Positions 43,507 through 53,478 of a DNA stretch of 64,000 nucleotides are shown in pieces; position 1 is the first letter of the stretch, and each line of letters starts with the position of its first letter. The DNA comes from Mycoplasma bradburyae (GTDB lineage Bacteria > Bacillota_I > Bacilli_A > Mycoplasmatales > Mycoplasmoidaceae): the NCBI RefSeq assembly GCF_024338845.1, contig NZ_CP101414.1, forward strand, positions 558,001 through 622,000, given 5' to 3'. The notes below the pieces were generated by a model. It was not told the origin of the DNA, did no database searches, and was given only the letters and a program-made list of their open reading frames with translations. Made by a program: the position numbers and the translations under genes.

Positions 43507-44077
43507 TGTTTATTCTTTATTTTTATCCATTGATTAATCATAACCAACATATTGATTAACTAATAAATGTTAATTCTTTTATTAGTTGTTCTATATGTTG
43601 TAGTTATCTTGAGTCTTATATTTTATAAGACTAAGAAAAACATTAAATAATGATTAGATTCTAGATAAATTTTAATATTTTATATATTTTTGATTAGCTT
43701 TTTATTACTTAATAAAACAAGCATTTTGTTAAAAAATCTAATGAACATTGATGTGTTGTTATACAAAAAAATGCTTATAAAAAGTTATTGATAACTCGTT
43801 AATGAAAACTTAACAGGAATTAATATATAAACTATACTTTGTTAAGTAAAACTTATTAAATAAAGATTTTTAAAAATTGAAAATACGCAAAAACAACGGT
43901 AAAAACTAATATTTTTAATAAAAATTATTTAATTTATTAATTTAGGTTTTTTGGAAAATTAACGATTCGCAATAGAAGTACAAAAAAGATATTAAGAAAA
44001 TATAAAAAATGTGCCAACCAAAACATAAGGTTTTAGAAGGTTAACACATTTGAATCTAAATAAAAGATATGGCTATT
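43507..44077. other. Intergenic region between trxB and the second R-M system
   Basis: 571 bases, about 80 percent A+T by eye, holding the trxB promoter region and a terminator at 44004-44050. No coding frame or structured RNA was recognised. It marks a boundary between conserved core and an inserted restriction-modification pair. Confidence 0.5.
44004..44050 (-). terminator. Terminator after restriction endonuclease gene
   Basis: AATGTGTTAACC / GGTTGGCACATT stem with G-U pairs, long loop, then T6 on the minus strand; 28 bases past the stop at 44078. Confidence 0.6.
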
Positions 44078-44815
44078 TTATTTATCGTTATTTATTGATA
44101 ATAGTTTTAGAATTCCGCTTAGTTTAAATCTAAACTTGAAACAGTCTCTATTATTATGAACTTGAAATTCTCCAAAGGATATTCCATCATATTTAATCGT
44201 GTTACTTTCATTTCAAGTATTGATATCTTTAGTAAAGCTAAATTTATCTTTCACTCATTTTTGTGGAGCAGTTTTATCAAAAACTATTGCTTCGGGTTTT
44301 TGTTTTAATTTATTATCTTTGTCTAAGAAATCATAAAAATACATTAGGTAATCGCATTTAAACAAATTTTCTCAATATTTAGAAATAACCAAAAGGGGAT
44401 TGTCTAAAGTTATCTTTTTAAATAATTCCATCCTTTGTTTATAGAATTCAGGCATACGAACTTTTAATTCGTTTGAGAAGTGTTTGAAATAAGTTTTTGA
44501 TGTTGGCTGTCCAATAATTTGAGGCGCTATATTACCTTTACTTTTTTGATTAGTTTTAACAGATAAGGTTTTCCCTTCTTCAAGAATAAAATCAATTGGA
44601 TTTTGATTTAATGAGATAAGTTTTATAGGATAAGGTATTTTGTAATAGTCAAATGTTCCCTTGACTATTGGTTTAATCATATCAACAACTTCTCTATTAG
44701 CTCTTTTACTATAATTCTCATCTATTTCTAAATTAAATACTTCAGCAATAGCTATTTCTGCTGATACACCAATTATTTCAGTTTTGTATTCATTTAAGTG
44801 TTGGTTTCTTGTCAT
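44078..44815 (-). CDS. Probable type II restriction endonuclease paired with D12-type methylase
   Basis: A 245-residue protein. Residues 12-30 (TEIIGVSAEIAIAEVFNLE) and 73-90 (PIDFILEEGKTLSVKTNQ) give an Asp75 ... Ser85-Val-Lys87 arrangement with an upstream Glu20, compatible with a PD-(D/E)xK nuclease. This is the pattern of several type II enzymes, but no specific family could be named. The frame continues past TGA tryptophans (KYWENLF, PQKWVKDK, NTWNES) to TAA at 44078. It follows an adenine methylase by 34 bases in the same direction, which is the main support for the function. No signal or membrane segment. Confidence 0.65.
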
Positions 44816-44849
44816 ACTTTCATTTTTTATAAAAAAAAGACGGTAAAAA

Positions 44850-45866
44850 TTAGTTTTTTAATAAATCACTTTTAACTAAACAATGTAGATATTCAATTGT
44901 TTTATCAGTTTTGATGTTTCTATTTTGATCCTTATCTGCCTTAAACCTTCTATATTCTTTTTTATATAAACTATACTCACCAAATTTTGACATAACTTCC
45001 TTAATTTCATCTAAGGTCATTAATCCTTCATTGTTGTAGCTCAAGAAGATATATTTAAAATTAGCTTTTTCTAATAAGTCAGTAAATTTATCAATTACTT
45101 TTTTCTTTGTACAATAATCACTTTTCTGATTATTATAATCTCTTAATCCTGTTACACCTCTTAATTTAGGTTGATCATTTAGCGCTATTGTTTCTAATAC
45201 GTGATAATTAGCGCAATATTGCCTTTCATTATAAGGTGGATCTAGATACAAAATGTCACCTTTGATTGTAGGTATTAATTCATTAGCATCCTTGTTATAA
45301 ACTTCACCAATTATTCCATCATTAAAATCTAATAATTCAAGTTTTAATTCTTTAGCTGCGCTTTTTTTAATTTTCTTTAAAAATGCACCATATACTGCAG
45401 CAGTGTTAGCTACTTTATCTATTCCTTTTATAAGAGCTGCTAAATACGTAAAATATTCATTTTTACCGATCTTTTTTGATTTTAATTGTTTTTCTATTTC
45501 ATTACGAATAGCATCACATTTTCTTCCATTTTCGTCAGTAAAATATAATCTTTCAGATCCAGATCCTAAACAATAATTGTTATAAACAAAACCGTTTACT
45601 GGTTTCAAATTATTAAGATAATCAATTAAATCTAATTTATCTTTTTTAGTGGTTTGTAGATAATGTTTATTCAATACATAACTATAGTACTGAATATCAT
45701 TCGCTATAACTTTACACCCTTTAGATCTAAAGAAACTCCCGACAACTCCAGTACCAGCAAATAAATCAGCAAAAACTAATTTATCCATTGATTCTTTATT
45801 GATAACTCTGCTTATTGTTTGATGTAAGAAATCGAGCAATGAGTGTTTAGATCCGATGTAATTCAT
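44850..45866 (-). CDS. D12-class N6-adenine DNA methyltransferase
   Basis: A 338-residue methylase with the alpha (D12) layout. MNYIGSKHSLLDFL at the N-terminus resembles the MxYxGxK motif X, DLFAGTGVVGSFF (about residues 33-46) binds SAM, and LDPPYNERQYCANYH gives the catalytic DPPY at 209-212. The acidic Asp in IANDIQYYSY lies between them. It modifies adenine N6 at an unknown site, protecting the host from the nuclease encoded downstream. No TGA codons interrupt it. The pair lies between trxB and metK, at a junction of two conserved gene blocks, which suggests acquisition. Confidence 0.88.
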   Translation of the reverse strand: MNYIGSKHSLLDFLHQTISRVINKESMDKLVFADLFAGTGVVGSFFRSKGCKVIANDIQYYSYVLNKHYLQTTKKDKLDLIDYLNNLKPVNGFVYNNYCLGSGSERLYFTDENGRKCDAIRNEIEKQLKSKKIGKNEYFTYLAALIKGIDKVANTAAVYGAFLKKIKKSAAKELKLELLDFNDGIIGEVYNKDANELIPTIKGDILYLDPPYNERQYCANYHVLETIALNDQPKLRGVTGLRDYNNQKSDYCTKKKVIDKFTDLLEKANFKYIFLSYNNEGLMTLDEIKEVMSKFGEYSLYKKEYRRFKADKDQNRNIKTDKTIEYLHCLVKSDLLKN

Positions 45867-46150
45867 AACTTTATATTAACTATTTTAATCTATGAAATAT
45901 TGGTTGTTGTTATTAGTATTATCTTAAATTTTTAAATTTAAAAATCTATTAATTTAAATTAAAAAATTAGGTATTTTTATCGCAATAAATTAACTACTTT
46001 TAATTGTCATTTTTGATTAAAATATTAAACATTAAAAACAACAAAAATATGCAAATTTATCGGTAAATTTGCCATAAAATAAAAAAATAATCCAACTGTT
46101 AATTGGGTTATTTTTATTGTTTTATTATAGCTTAATTAATCATCTGAATT
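45867..46150. other. Intergenic region between metK and the R-M pair
   Basis: 284 AT-rich bases containing the metK terminator (46084-46113) and the upstream region of the methylase gene. No further feature seen. Confidence 0.5.
46084..46113 (-). terminator. Terminator after metK
   Basis: AAATAACCCAAT / CTGTTGGATTATTT-type stem followed by T7 on the minus strand, about 40 bases past the stop. Confidence 0.7.
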
Positions 46151-47302
46151 TTATAACATCTTCAGGATTTCATCTAGGTAAATTGTATTCTCAAAAGCAT
46201 ATTGCTTTTCAGATTTACCAAAATGACCATAAGTTGCTAAACCACTGTATTTGGTAGTTCTTAGTTTTAAGATGTTAATTATCTCAGCTAGGTTGTGATT
46301 AAAGATCTTTTTAATGATCTTGTAGATTGTTTTCATATCAACAGTATTGGTATCAAAACAGTTGATTGAAATATCTAATGGTTTAGGAACACCAATCGCT
46401 CAAGAGATAATCACTTCACATTGAGTTGCTAATTTAGCTTTGATGATATGTTTAGCAATTCATCTAGCATAATAAGCACCTGATCGGTCAACTTTAGTGT
46501 AATCCTTACCACCATAAGCACCACCACCGTGATGAGCATAAATCCCAAAACTATCAACAAGTAACTTACGACCAGTTAGTCCAGTATCAGCAATCGGACC
46601 ACCACTTGTAAATAATCCAGAAGGATTAATTAATGCTTCATAATCCTTACTAAAACCATATTTAGTAGCAATCTCATCCATAATAAACTTTTTAACAAAA
46701 AGTTTAAACACACTAAGATCAATATTCTCTTCGTGTTGAATTGACATCAAGATAGTTTTTAATTCAACTTGATTATCTTCTAGATAATTCAAGCTTACTT
46801 GTGCCTTCATATCATATTTAGCATGATTAAAGGTTTGGTTGTCAATTAATTCTCTTGCTAATTTAACTAGATCATGTGCCATTACTACTGCTAATGGCAT
46901 TTGGTTATTAGTTTCATTACAAGCATAACCAACAGTTATCCCTTGATCACCAGCGCCTATCATATTATTCTTTTGATCAACAGATTGAGCAATATCAGGA
47001 GATTGTTGGTTGATATTAGATATGATCGTAAAACTTGAACGATCATATCCTAATTTAGTTACAACATCTCAAGCAATCTTTACATGATCTACTTTTGCCT
47101 TGGTCGTAATCTCGCCAGCAATCACAATTAATCGGTTAGCTGCAACAACTTCGCAAGCTACACGGCTGTTTTCATCTTGTTTTAAACATTCATCCAAGAT
47201 ACCATCAGCAATCTGGTCACAGATCTTATCTGGGTGACCGCTACCAACACTTTCAGCAGTATATACACCTCTTCTATTGTGTTCTAATTTAATTATATTC
47301 AG
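46151..47302 (-). CDS. metK: S-adenosylmethionine synthetase, apparent CTG start
   Basis: A 383-residue enzyme making SAM from ATP and methionine, the methyl donor for both DNA methylases in this window. Signature sequences: [43 protein letters not shown] and [21 protein letters not shown]. The conserved N-terminus ([14 protein letters not shown]) is open upstream to a TAA at 47348 without any ATG, GTG or TTG in frame. A CTG at 47302 lies seven bases after GAGGT and gives the usual family length, so I place the start there; ATA or ATT codons nearby are alternatives. TGA codons read as tryptophan (ARWIAKH, VIISWAIG). Gene order metK-tsaD-lipoprotein-potCBA matches M. genitalium MG047-MG042. 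Confidence 0.88.
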
Positions 47303-47421
47303 TATTACTACCTCATTTATCTCTTTGTTATCAATAGTTATTTTAACTTAATATAAGAATTATATTAAGTTGATAAACTATATAATTATAGACAATAAAA
47401 TTTATATCTAGATCAATAATT

Positions 47422-48387
47422 CTATTGTTGATCTAGTAAGTGGTGGGTATAGTTTACTATCATAGCTGCATTATCGCCAGTATAGATCTTTTTAGGGATT
47501 AAAGTCTTAATTTTTAATAGCGATAATTGTTCTCTTAGATAACTATTAGCACTAACTCCACCTCCCAATAAGATTGTTTGGAATCTTATTGGACTTTTAT
47601 TAATCTGGTGTTTAACTCTATTAATAAAATCATCAATAATAAACCCTTGGAATGATGATACTACTTTGGTAATATCAAATTCAGGTTGATCTTTGTTTTG
47701 TTGGATGTATCTTAAGACTGCTGATTTGAATCCAGAATAACTAAATGATGATAGTTTATTAGTTTTTAAAAACTGAATTGTATTAGTTTTAGATTGATCA
47801 AACATTTGATCAATCTTAGGTCCTGCTGGGTATTTTAAATCAAGCGCTCTACCAACTTTATCATACACTTCACCAATCGCATCATCTTTAGTCTCATCTA
47901 ATAAAGTGATTTTAGTAGGTGATTCTACTTGGTAGATTGAAGTATGCCCACCACTAACAACTAACCCAAGTGCTGGGTATGTTAGATCATCAATTGGGTA
48001 TTGACTATCACCATCATTAATTGTTGGCGAAAAGATATGGCCGTATAAGTGGTTGATTCCTTTTACTTCGATATTAAGTAAAAAACCTAAAGTATCAGCA
48101 AAAACCTTAGCAACATGCAAACAACCCAACAAACCAGGTTGTTGGGTGTATGTTATTAGATCAATCTTATTAATTGAGATATTTGCTTCTAAAAGCGCTT
48201 CTTTTAGAGTTTGGTGCAATACTTCTTCATGATATCTAGCAGCTATTTCAGGAACGACACCACCATAATTAGCATGAACACTTGAAGAAGATTTTGTTTT
48301 GGTTACTACGATCTTACGATCAATTGAAATTGATATCGATAAATCGTCACAACTTGATTCAATTCCTAAGATGATTTTATATTGCAT
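47422..48387 (-). CDS. tsaD: tRNA threonylcarbamoyladenosine synthase subunit TsaD (Kae1/Gcp)
   Basis: A 321-residue enzyme that transfers the threonylcarbamoyl group to A37 of ANN-decoding tRNAs. GIESSCDDLSISI opens the ASKHA-fold ATPase, the iron-binding HxxxH is in INHLYGHIFSP, and LGLVVSGGHTSIY, GPKIDQM and LLGGGVSANSYLRE follow. Stop at 47422 lies within an imperfect CTAGATCAA/TTGATCTAG hairpin. No internal TGA. Located between metK and the polyamine transporter lipoprotein, as in M. genitalium (MG046). Confidence 0.95.
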   Translation of the reverse strand: MQYKIILGIESSCDDLSISISIDRKIVVTKTKSSSSVHANYGGVVPEIAARYHEEVLHQTLKEALLEANISINKIDLITYTQQPGLLGCLHVAKVFADTLGFLLNIEVKGINHLYGHIFSPTINDGDSQYPIDDLTYPALGLVVSGGHTSIYQVESPTKITLLDETKDDAIGEVYDKVGRALDLKYPAGPKIDQMFDQSKTNTIQFLKTNKLSSFSYSGFKSAVLRYIQQNKDQPEFDITKVVSSFQGFIIDDFINRVKHQINKSPIRFQTILLGGGVSANSYLREQLSLLKIKTLIPKKIYTGDNAAMIVNYTHHLLDQQ

Positions 48388-48412
48388 GATGTTTTAATCG
48401 TAATTTATTAAA

Positions 48413-49996
48413 TTATTTTCATCAATCACTTTTAAATCTAGCATAAGCATTTATTAAGCTAGCTTTTTGAATGTCATTGATTGGCGATTCAATAAATCGA
48501 TTAACATCAGCTACATTTTCAATAAAATAAGCTGAGTTGATATTCTCAGATAATTCATCTTGTCCGTCAACATCTAATCAACCTTCTTTAGCTACCAAAC
48601 CTTTTTCAGGATCAGATATCTTTTTAAGTGGTGATGTGTATTGAACGTAGTTAAAGTTTTCTAGTGGTCCGTATTTATATACAACATCATCATCACTTTC
48701 ATCAGATTCTTCTTCTTTGTTTTCTGAACCTTCAGATTCCATTGGATTAGTTGAACTTTCAGTTCCACCCATATTGTTATTATTCATTGATTCAGTAGAT
48801 TCATTTGCTTCAGTCATCATTGTTGAATTATCATTCATAGCTTCTTGATTGTCTGAATCAGCTTCATCTTTTAATTCTGCTTGAAAATTATCTAAATCCT
48901 GATCAAGACCTTCTAGAGCTACTTTTCTGATAATCTTATAACTTTGATCTAAAAAGCTTGGATATTGATCGATATTAGATTTATTGATAACAATAAGATC
49001 TAATGCTAATGGCGTGTATTTTGGGGTAATTATGTGGAAATCTTCGCTTGTAGGTTTTTTAGGATCGTTTTTATCGCTGTGATATTCACCACCTTGAGCA
49101 GAATATATCGCATCACCATTAAACATGATCGCAGCATTAACTCTTCTTGATGCTAAGTTGTTATAAATTACTGATGAGTCAGAGTTTAGTAAAGCAGTAG
49201 ATTTATTTAAATCACTTAAATTATGATAGTTCAAACCTGCATCTGCGATTGCTTTATAAACATTATAAAACTCTGCTTGGCTTAATTGGTTTGATTTAGG
49301 ATTTACCGTAATTTCTTGATTATCTTGAGCTGTTTTAATTAAATTAGCAACTGAATATAATGAACGTTCGTCTTCAACAATCCCTAATTTATTATTATTA
49401 AATCTTGCACGATGCTTTTCATTAGTGATAGTACTAATAATGTCGTATCAACTACTTTCATGATCTACTAAAGAAGCAATCTTAGGGCCACGGTAAGCAA
49501 ACACAAATGATTGGAAAAAATAAGGAACTGAATAATCTAATAGATTGATTTTTTCACCTTTAATTGAATAACTAGTTAAGATTTCTTTAACTTGATCAGT
49601 AAATAAATCTAACGCATCATTAGCATTGTTGATCTTAACTAATTGATCTTCGTCATTTAAATAGCTTAAATTGAACTTTGTTCAATCTAATTTAATTAAA
49701 CTACCTTGTCTAATTAGATCAATTACAGCATAAGTAGATGCAGTACCAATGGTAAATGTTTTGTTTTTAAAGTTAGTAATTAAATTTTCATTTGATGGAA
49801 CACTATTAAATTGCAAATTGTTGTATTCACTTAAAAGTTGCTTTTGCAAATTAGGTGACATATATGATTCAAAATTACCATAAACAAACTGCTTATTTAA
49901 TAGGTTAGAATTAGCTCCACCTTCACCACAACTAGTTACTAAAAAAGCTGATAAAGTTAGAGCTGAAAATATTGTTTTTAGCGGTTTTTTCTTCAT
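48413..49996 (-). CDS. potD: Polyamine ABC transporter substrate-binding lipoprotein (PotD-like, MG045 type)
   Basis: A 527-residue lipoprotein (MKKKPLKTIFSALTLSAFLV, lipobox TSCGEGG). NKQFVYGNFESYMSP and FTIGTASTYAVIDLIRQGSLIKLDW resemble the first lobe of spermidine/putrescine-binding proteins (the 'YxSYDV' and hinge regions). A long acidic, Ser/Met/Asn-rich insert (about residues 365-440, with runs such as EGSENKEEESDESDDD) is unusual for PotD. TGA codons read as tryptophan, including two in a row near the end. It lies 14 bases after potC, last in the potABCD order. Likely captures polyamines outside the membrane; the M. genitalium equivalent is annotated only as a lipoprotein of this position. 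Confidence 0.8.
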
Positions 49997-50010
49997 TTTT
50001 CTTAAAATAC

Positions 50011-50856
50011 TTAGTTATTAATTGAACGAACAACTTTTTCTTTGTAGTTGATTTTTTCAGCAATTGCTTTTTTGATTACTGAGAATACTGTAGCTAAGAT
50101 ACCAATGAACACTAAGATTGAACCAAAAGCAATCGCTCAACCTTTAACACCTTTAGCAATTGAATATAATTCAGTAGCTATTGTTCTAGCTGACCCTCTT
50201 ACATAAGAAGTGATAATGAAATCATCAAATGATGTTGCAAAAGCAATTAATCCACCAACCACTAATGAAGGTGCTAGATAAGATAAAGTAATCTTAAAGA
50301 ATGTTTGAACTTTGTTATATCCTAAATCTTGTGAAGCAAGAATTAGGTTAGGATTCATCTTTAACATTCTTGGGTATATTGATACTAAAGCAAACGGAGT
50401 GCTGATTGAGATATGTGAAACAATAATTGTAAATAAACCTAGCGGTTGAGACAATGATACTCACACAGCAATAAAGAAAATAATTAAACTTAAACCTGAG
50501 ATGATATCAGGAACAACGATCGAAGTATTTGATACTGACATCGTTAGTTTTTGATAAACTTTTTTATTTCTTCAAATCCCAAAAGCAGTAATAGTCGCAA
50601 TAAAAACAGAGATCGGAGTTGATACTAAAGCAACTATTAACGATGTTGTTAATGGCGTTAAAAAATCACCTTCAGCCAATGATTTATATGTTGCAAAAAT
50701 CTTTTCTTTATCAAATTCACCAAAAGTTAAATTAACGTTACCTCTTTCAGTAACACCATTAAAAGATAAGATAACAATAATAAATAAAGGTAAATAGATA
50801 AACAATAAGATAACAAAGATATAACTTTGTCTTAAGATTGTCTTAAACTTGTTCAT
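50011..50856 (-). CDS. potC: Polyamine ABC transporter permease PotC
   Basis: A 281-residue membrane protein with about six helices (YIFVILLFIYLPLFIIVILSF, LIVALVSTPISVFIATITAFG and others). The EAA loop that contacts the ATPase is visible as [22 protein letters not shown]. The ATG at 50856 (MNKFKTIL) overlaps the last 14 bases of potB and is preferred to an in-frame TTG nine bases earlier. Two TGA tryptophans. With PotB it forms the channel of the spermidine/putrescine importer. Confidence 0.9.
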
Positions 50857-51766
50857 TTTGATCAACCACCGTTTTAATTTTGTTTCTTAATACAGCTCGT
50901 TTTTTCATGTAATTAAATAGTTTAGGTGCTACAAAAACTACCATATAGAAAGCAAGAATAATTAATGCTAAAGTTAAACTTAAAGCACTAGCTTGAGAGA
51001 TTGCTACTTTAGATTCTAATCCGTTTGATCCAAGCGATAATAAATACGCACCAATCTGTTGTCCATCATTAGAGTTATTAACAAATTGTGAGATCCCTGC
51101 TGTTGTAAATGAAGGTAATAATACTAAAGTAACACCAGAGATAATTGCGTTTTTACAATAAGGAATAACAACTTTAAAAAAACTCATGAAGTAGTTATAC
51201 CCTAAGTCTTGTGATGCCAACATGTAGTTTTTAGGCATTGAAATTAAAACTGTGTAAATTGGCAAAATCATAAATGGCATGAAGATATAAACTAAACCTA
51301 GTAATGTTCAACCATCACCAAATGTACTATTAGCTTCGCCAAACATTAAATCTAATAAAGATTTAAGACCGATTACTTTAATAAGAAAACTATTTCAAAT
51401 GGGAGCTGTAACTAAAGCTACAACACTATATTTAAATAATTTGTTTTTAGAAATCGATAAAAGATAAGCAAAAGGGAAAGCAATTAATAAACAGATAATT
51501 GTGCAAGCAACTGCTAATCCGAATGATTTGAAGATCTTAGTTATTGTAAAACTATCGATTATTGAGAAATTGTCAGCAACAGTTACATTAATGCTACTAC
51601 CATCTTCTATTTCAACACTAAAAGGTGTGAAAGCATTAACCAATACGATGATTAATGGAATAATAAAAAGAACTAGTAATAATAAAGCATAAGGTAAGAT
51701 TAATCAAGTTCTTTTAGGACCTTTAAAGGTTTGCACCAAAGCATTTCAACTCTTAGCGCTGAACAT
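50843..51766 (-). CDS. potB: Polyamine ABC transporter permease PotB
   Basis: A 307-residue membrane protein with about six helices, starting [19 protein letters not shown] and first helix [21 protein letters not shown]. Its EAA-type loop is [22 protein letters not shown]. The start overlaps the end of potA by 14 bases, and the end overlaps potC by 14 bases, so the three are translationally coupled. TGA tryptophans at LALVTAPIWNS and elsewhere. Confidence 0.9.
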
Positions 51767-53261
51767 CTTCTTCTTTCCTCATCATATGAACATCCATTTC
51801 GTCAAATTTTAATCCAACGATGGCACCTACTTTAACTTCATCAATGTTATCAACAGTGATCTTAGTTTTATCAGGCATTAAACATTCAATTTCTCATAAA
51901 ACACCTTTATATGATGTTTTAGTAACTTCAACATTGAAGAATCCTTTATCTTTCTCAACAACATCAAAATCTTCAGGACGAATTAAAACACGAACTTTAT
52001 CATCTTTTTTGAAATCGTATTCTTCATCAGTATCAATGATGTCGCCTGAATTTAATTTAATTTTGTAATCACCTAAATATGTTCCATCAAAGATGTTAGC
52101 AGCACCGATAAATCTTGCTGTTCATTCGTTGATTGGAGAGTCATATATAATATTAGGCTTACCAACTTGTTCAATATCACCTTGTGACATTACAACGATT
52201 TTGTCAGATAGTAATAAAGCTTCTTCTTGATCGTGAGTAACTAAAATAAAAGTAATATTCAATTCTTTATGAATACGTTTTAATTCATTTTGTAATTGTT
52301 TTCTTACTTTAGCATCTAGAGCACTTAATGGTTCATCTAGCAATAACGTTTCAGGTTCAATAACTAAAGCACGAGCTAGAGCAACTCTTTGTTGCATCCC
52401 GCCAGATAATTCAGACGGATACTTATCTTCTTTACCAGCTAGACCAACTAAATTGATCATTTTAGTAGCTCTTTGATCAATTTCTTCTTTTGTTAATCTT
52501 CTAGTCAAAACTTTGTTTTCAAAAGTTTCTTTTTTCATGATTGGATAAGTTTCTCAATATGAAATTCATCCATCAACGTTTTCTAATTCTTTTAATACCT
52601 TATCGTATTTGATATCTATTGGTATTTTTTTCTTGTAATTGACCTTTAGAGTTTCTATTTCAGTATTAAGTTTAATAACTTCAGTTTGTTCGATTGCTTC
52701 TGATAATTTAGACTCTAATTTAATCAGTTCTTCTTGATATTGAGCAAAACGCATTTCATCGTTTTCAAACATTCAGAAGTTTTTTTCATATTCTTTGCGA
52801 ACTTTATTTAACTTATTAGTTAAATCATTCTTTTTCTTGTTAAGATCATTAATTTTAGCTGCAGCTTTTTTTTGAGCTTCTTGCTTAATATTTTCTGCTT
52901 GGATAGCTAATTTAGGATCACTGTCTTCTCTAGGTACACGCATGATCTTAAGCCCATAACAAACATTGTTATAAACTGTCATGTTTGGGAATAATGCATA
53001 ATCTTGAAAAACAGTTGCAAATGGACGTTTGTGAACAGGCATATCTTTAATATCAATGCCGTCAATTTTAATTTGTCCATAGGTTGGTTGTTCGAACCCA
53101 GCAAGTAATTTTAACGTTGTAGTTTTACCACATCCAGATGGTCCTAATAAAGTTACGAATTCAGATTTATTAATATCTAAATTTAAATTTCTAACTGCTA
53201 CAAAACCATCTTCAAAAGTCTTATTAACGTTTCTTAGCTGAATAAAAACTTTTTCTTCCAA
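51753..53261 (-). CDS. potA: Polyamine ABC transporter ATPase PotA with coiled-coil insertion
   Basis: A 502-residue ATPase that powers polyamine import. Walker [10 protein letters not shown] lies at residues ~39-47 and the Q-loop at [22 protein letters not shown] charged, coiled-coil insertion of about 125 residues (approximately 115-240) follows, then the signature [15 protein letters not shown], Walker [13 protein letters not shown] and the switch His in [11 protein letters not shown]. The C-terminal ~140 residues are the TOBE-type regulatory domain. Ordinary PotA is about 370 residues; the insertion between the Q-loop and signature is a known mycoplasma peculiarity. One frame runs throughout with TGA tryptophans, so it is a single gene. 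First gene of the potABCD operon. Confidence 0.92.
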
Positions 53262-53398
53262 TTCCGGTCAATCCTTTCAATATATTTAAATTAGTTTTTA
53301 TAAAAATTACAAGTAAAATTATAAAGTTTTTTTATTAAAAATTTACAAAAAAAATCTTTTTTTTCGATAAATATTTTTTGTCTCAAAAATTCAAAACT

Positions 53399-53446
53399 AA
53401 AAATCTTCGCAAAACACTTTAAAATAAAGGATTTCACGAAGATTTA
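53399..53446 (-). terminator. Possible terminator after the tail-anchored protein gene
   Basis: AAATCTTCG / CGAAGATTT stem with a long internal loop, followed by a T run on the minus strand, 33 bases past the stop. Confidence 0.5.
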
Positions 53447-53478
53447 ATTAAACTTATTTTTTCTATTTTTTTAAATTT

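Noticed and set aside
51753-53261. PotA as two or three separate genes
   Set aside because: The pieces share one frame, are split only by TGA codons, and together supply one complete set of ABC ATPase motifs around an insertion.
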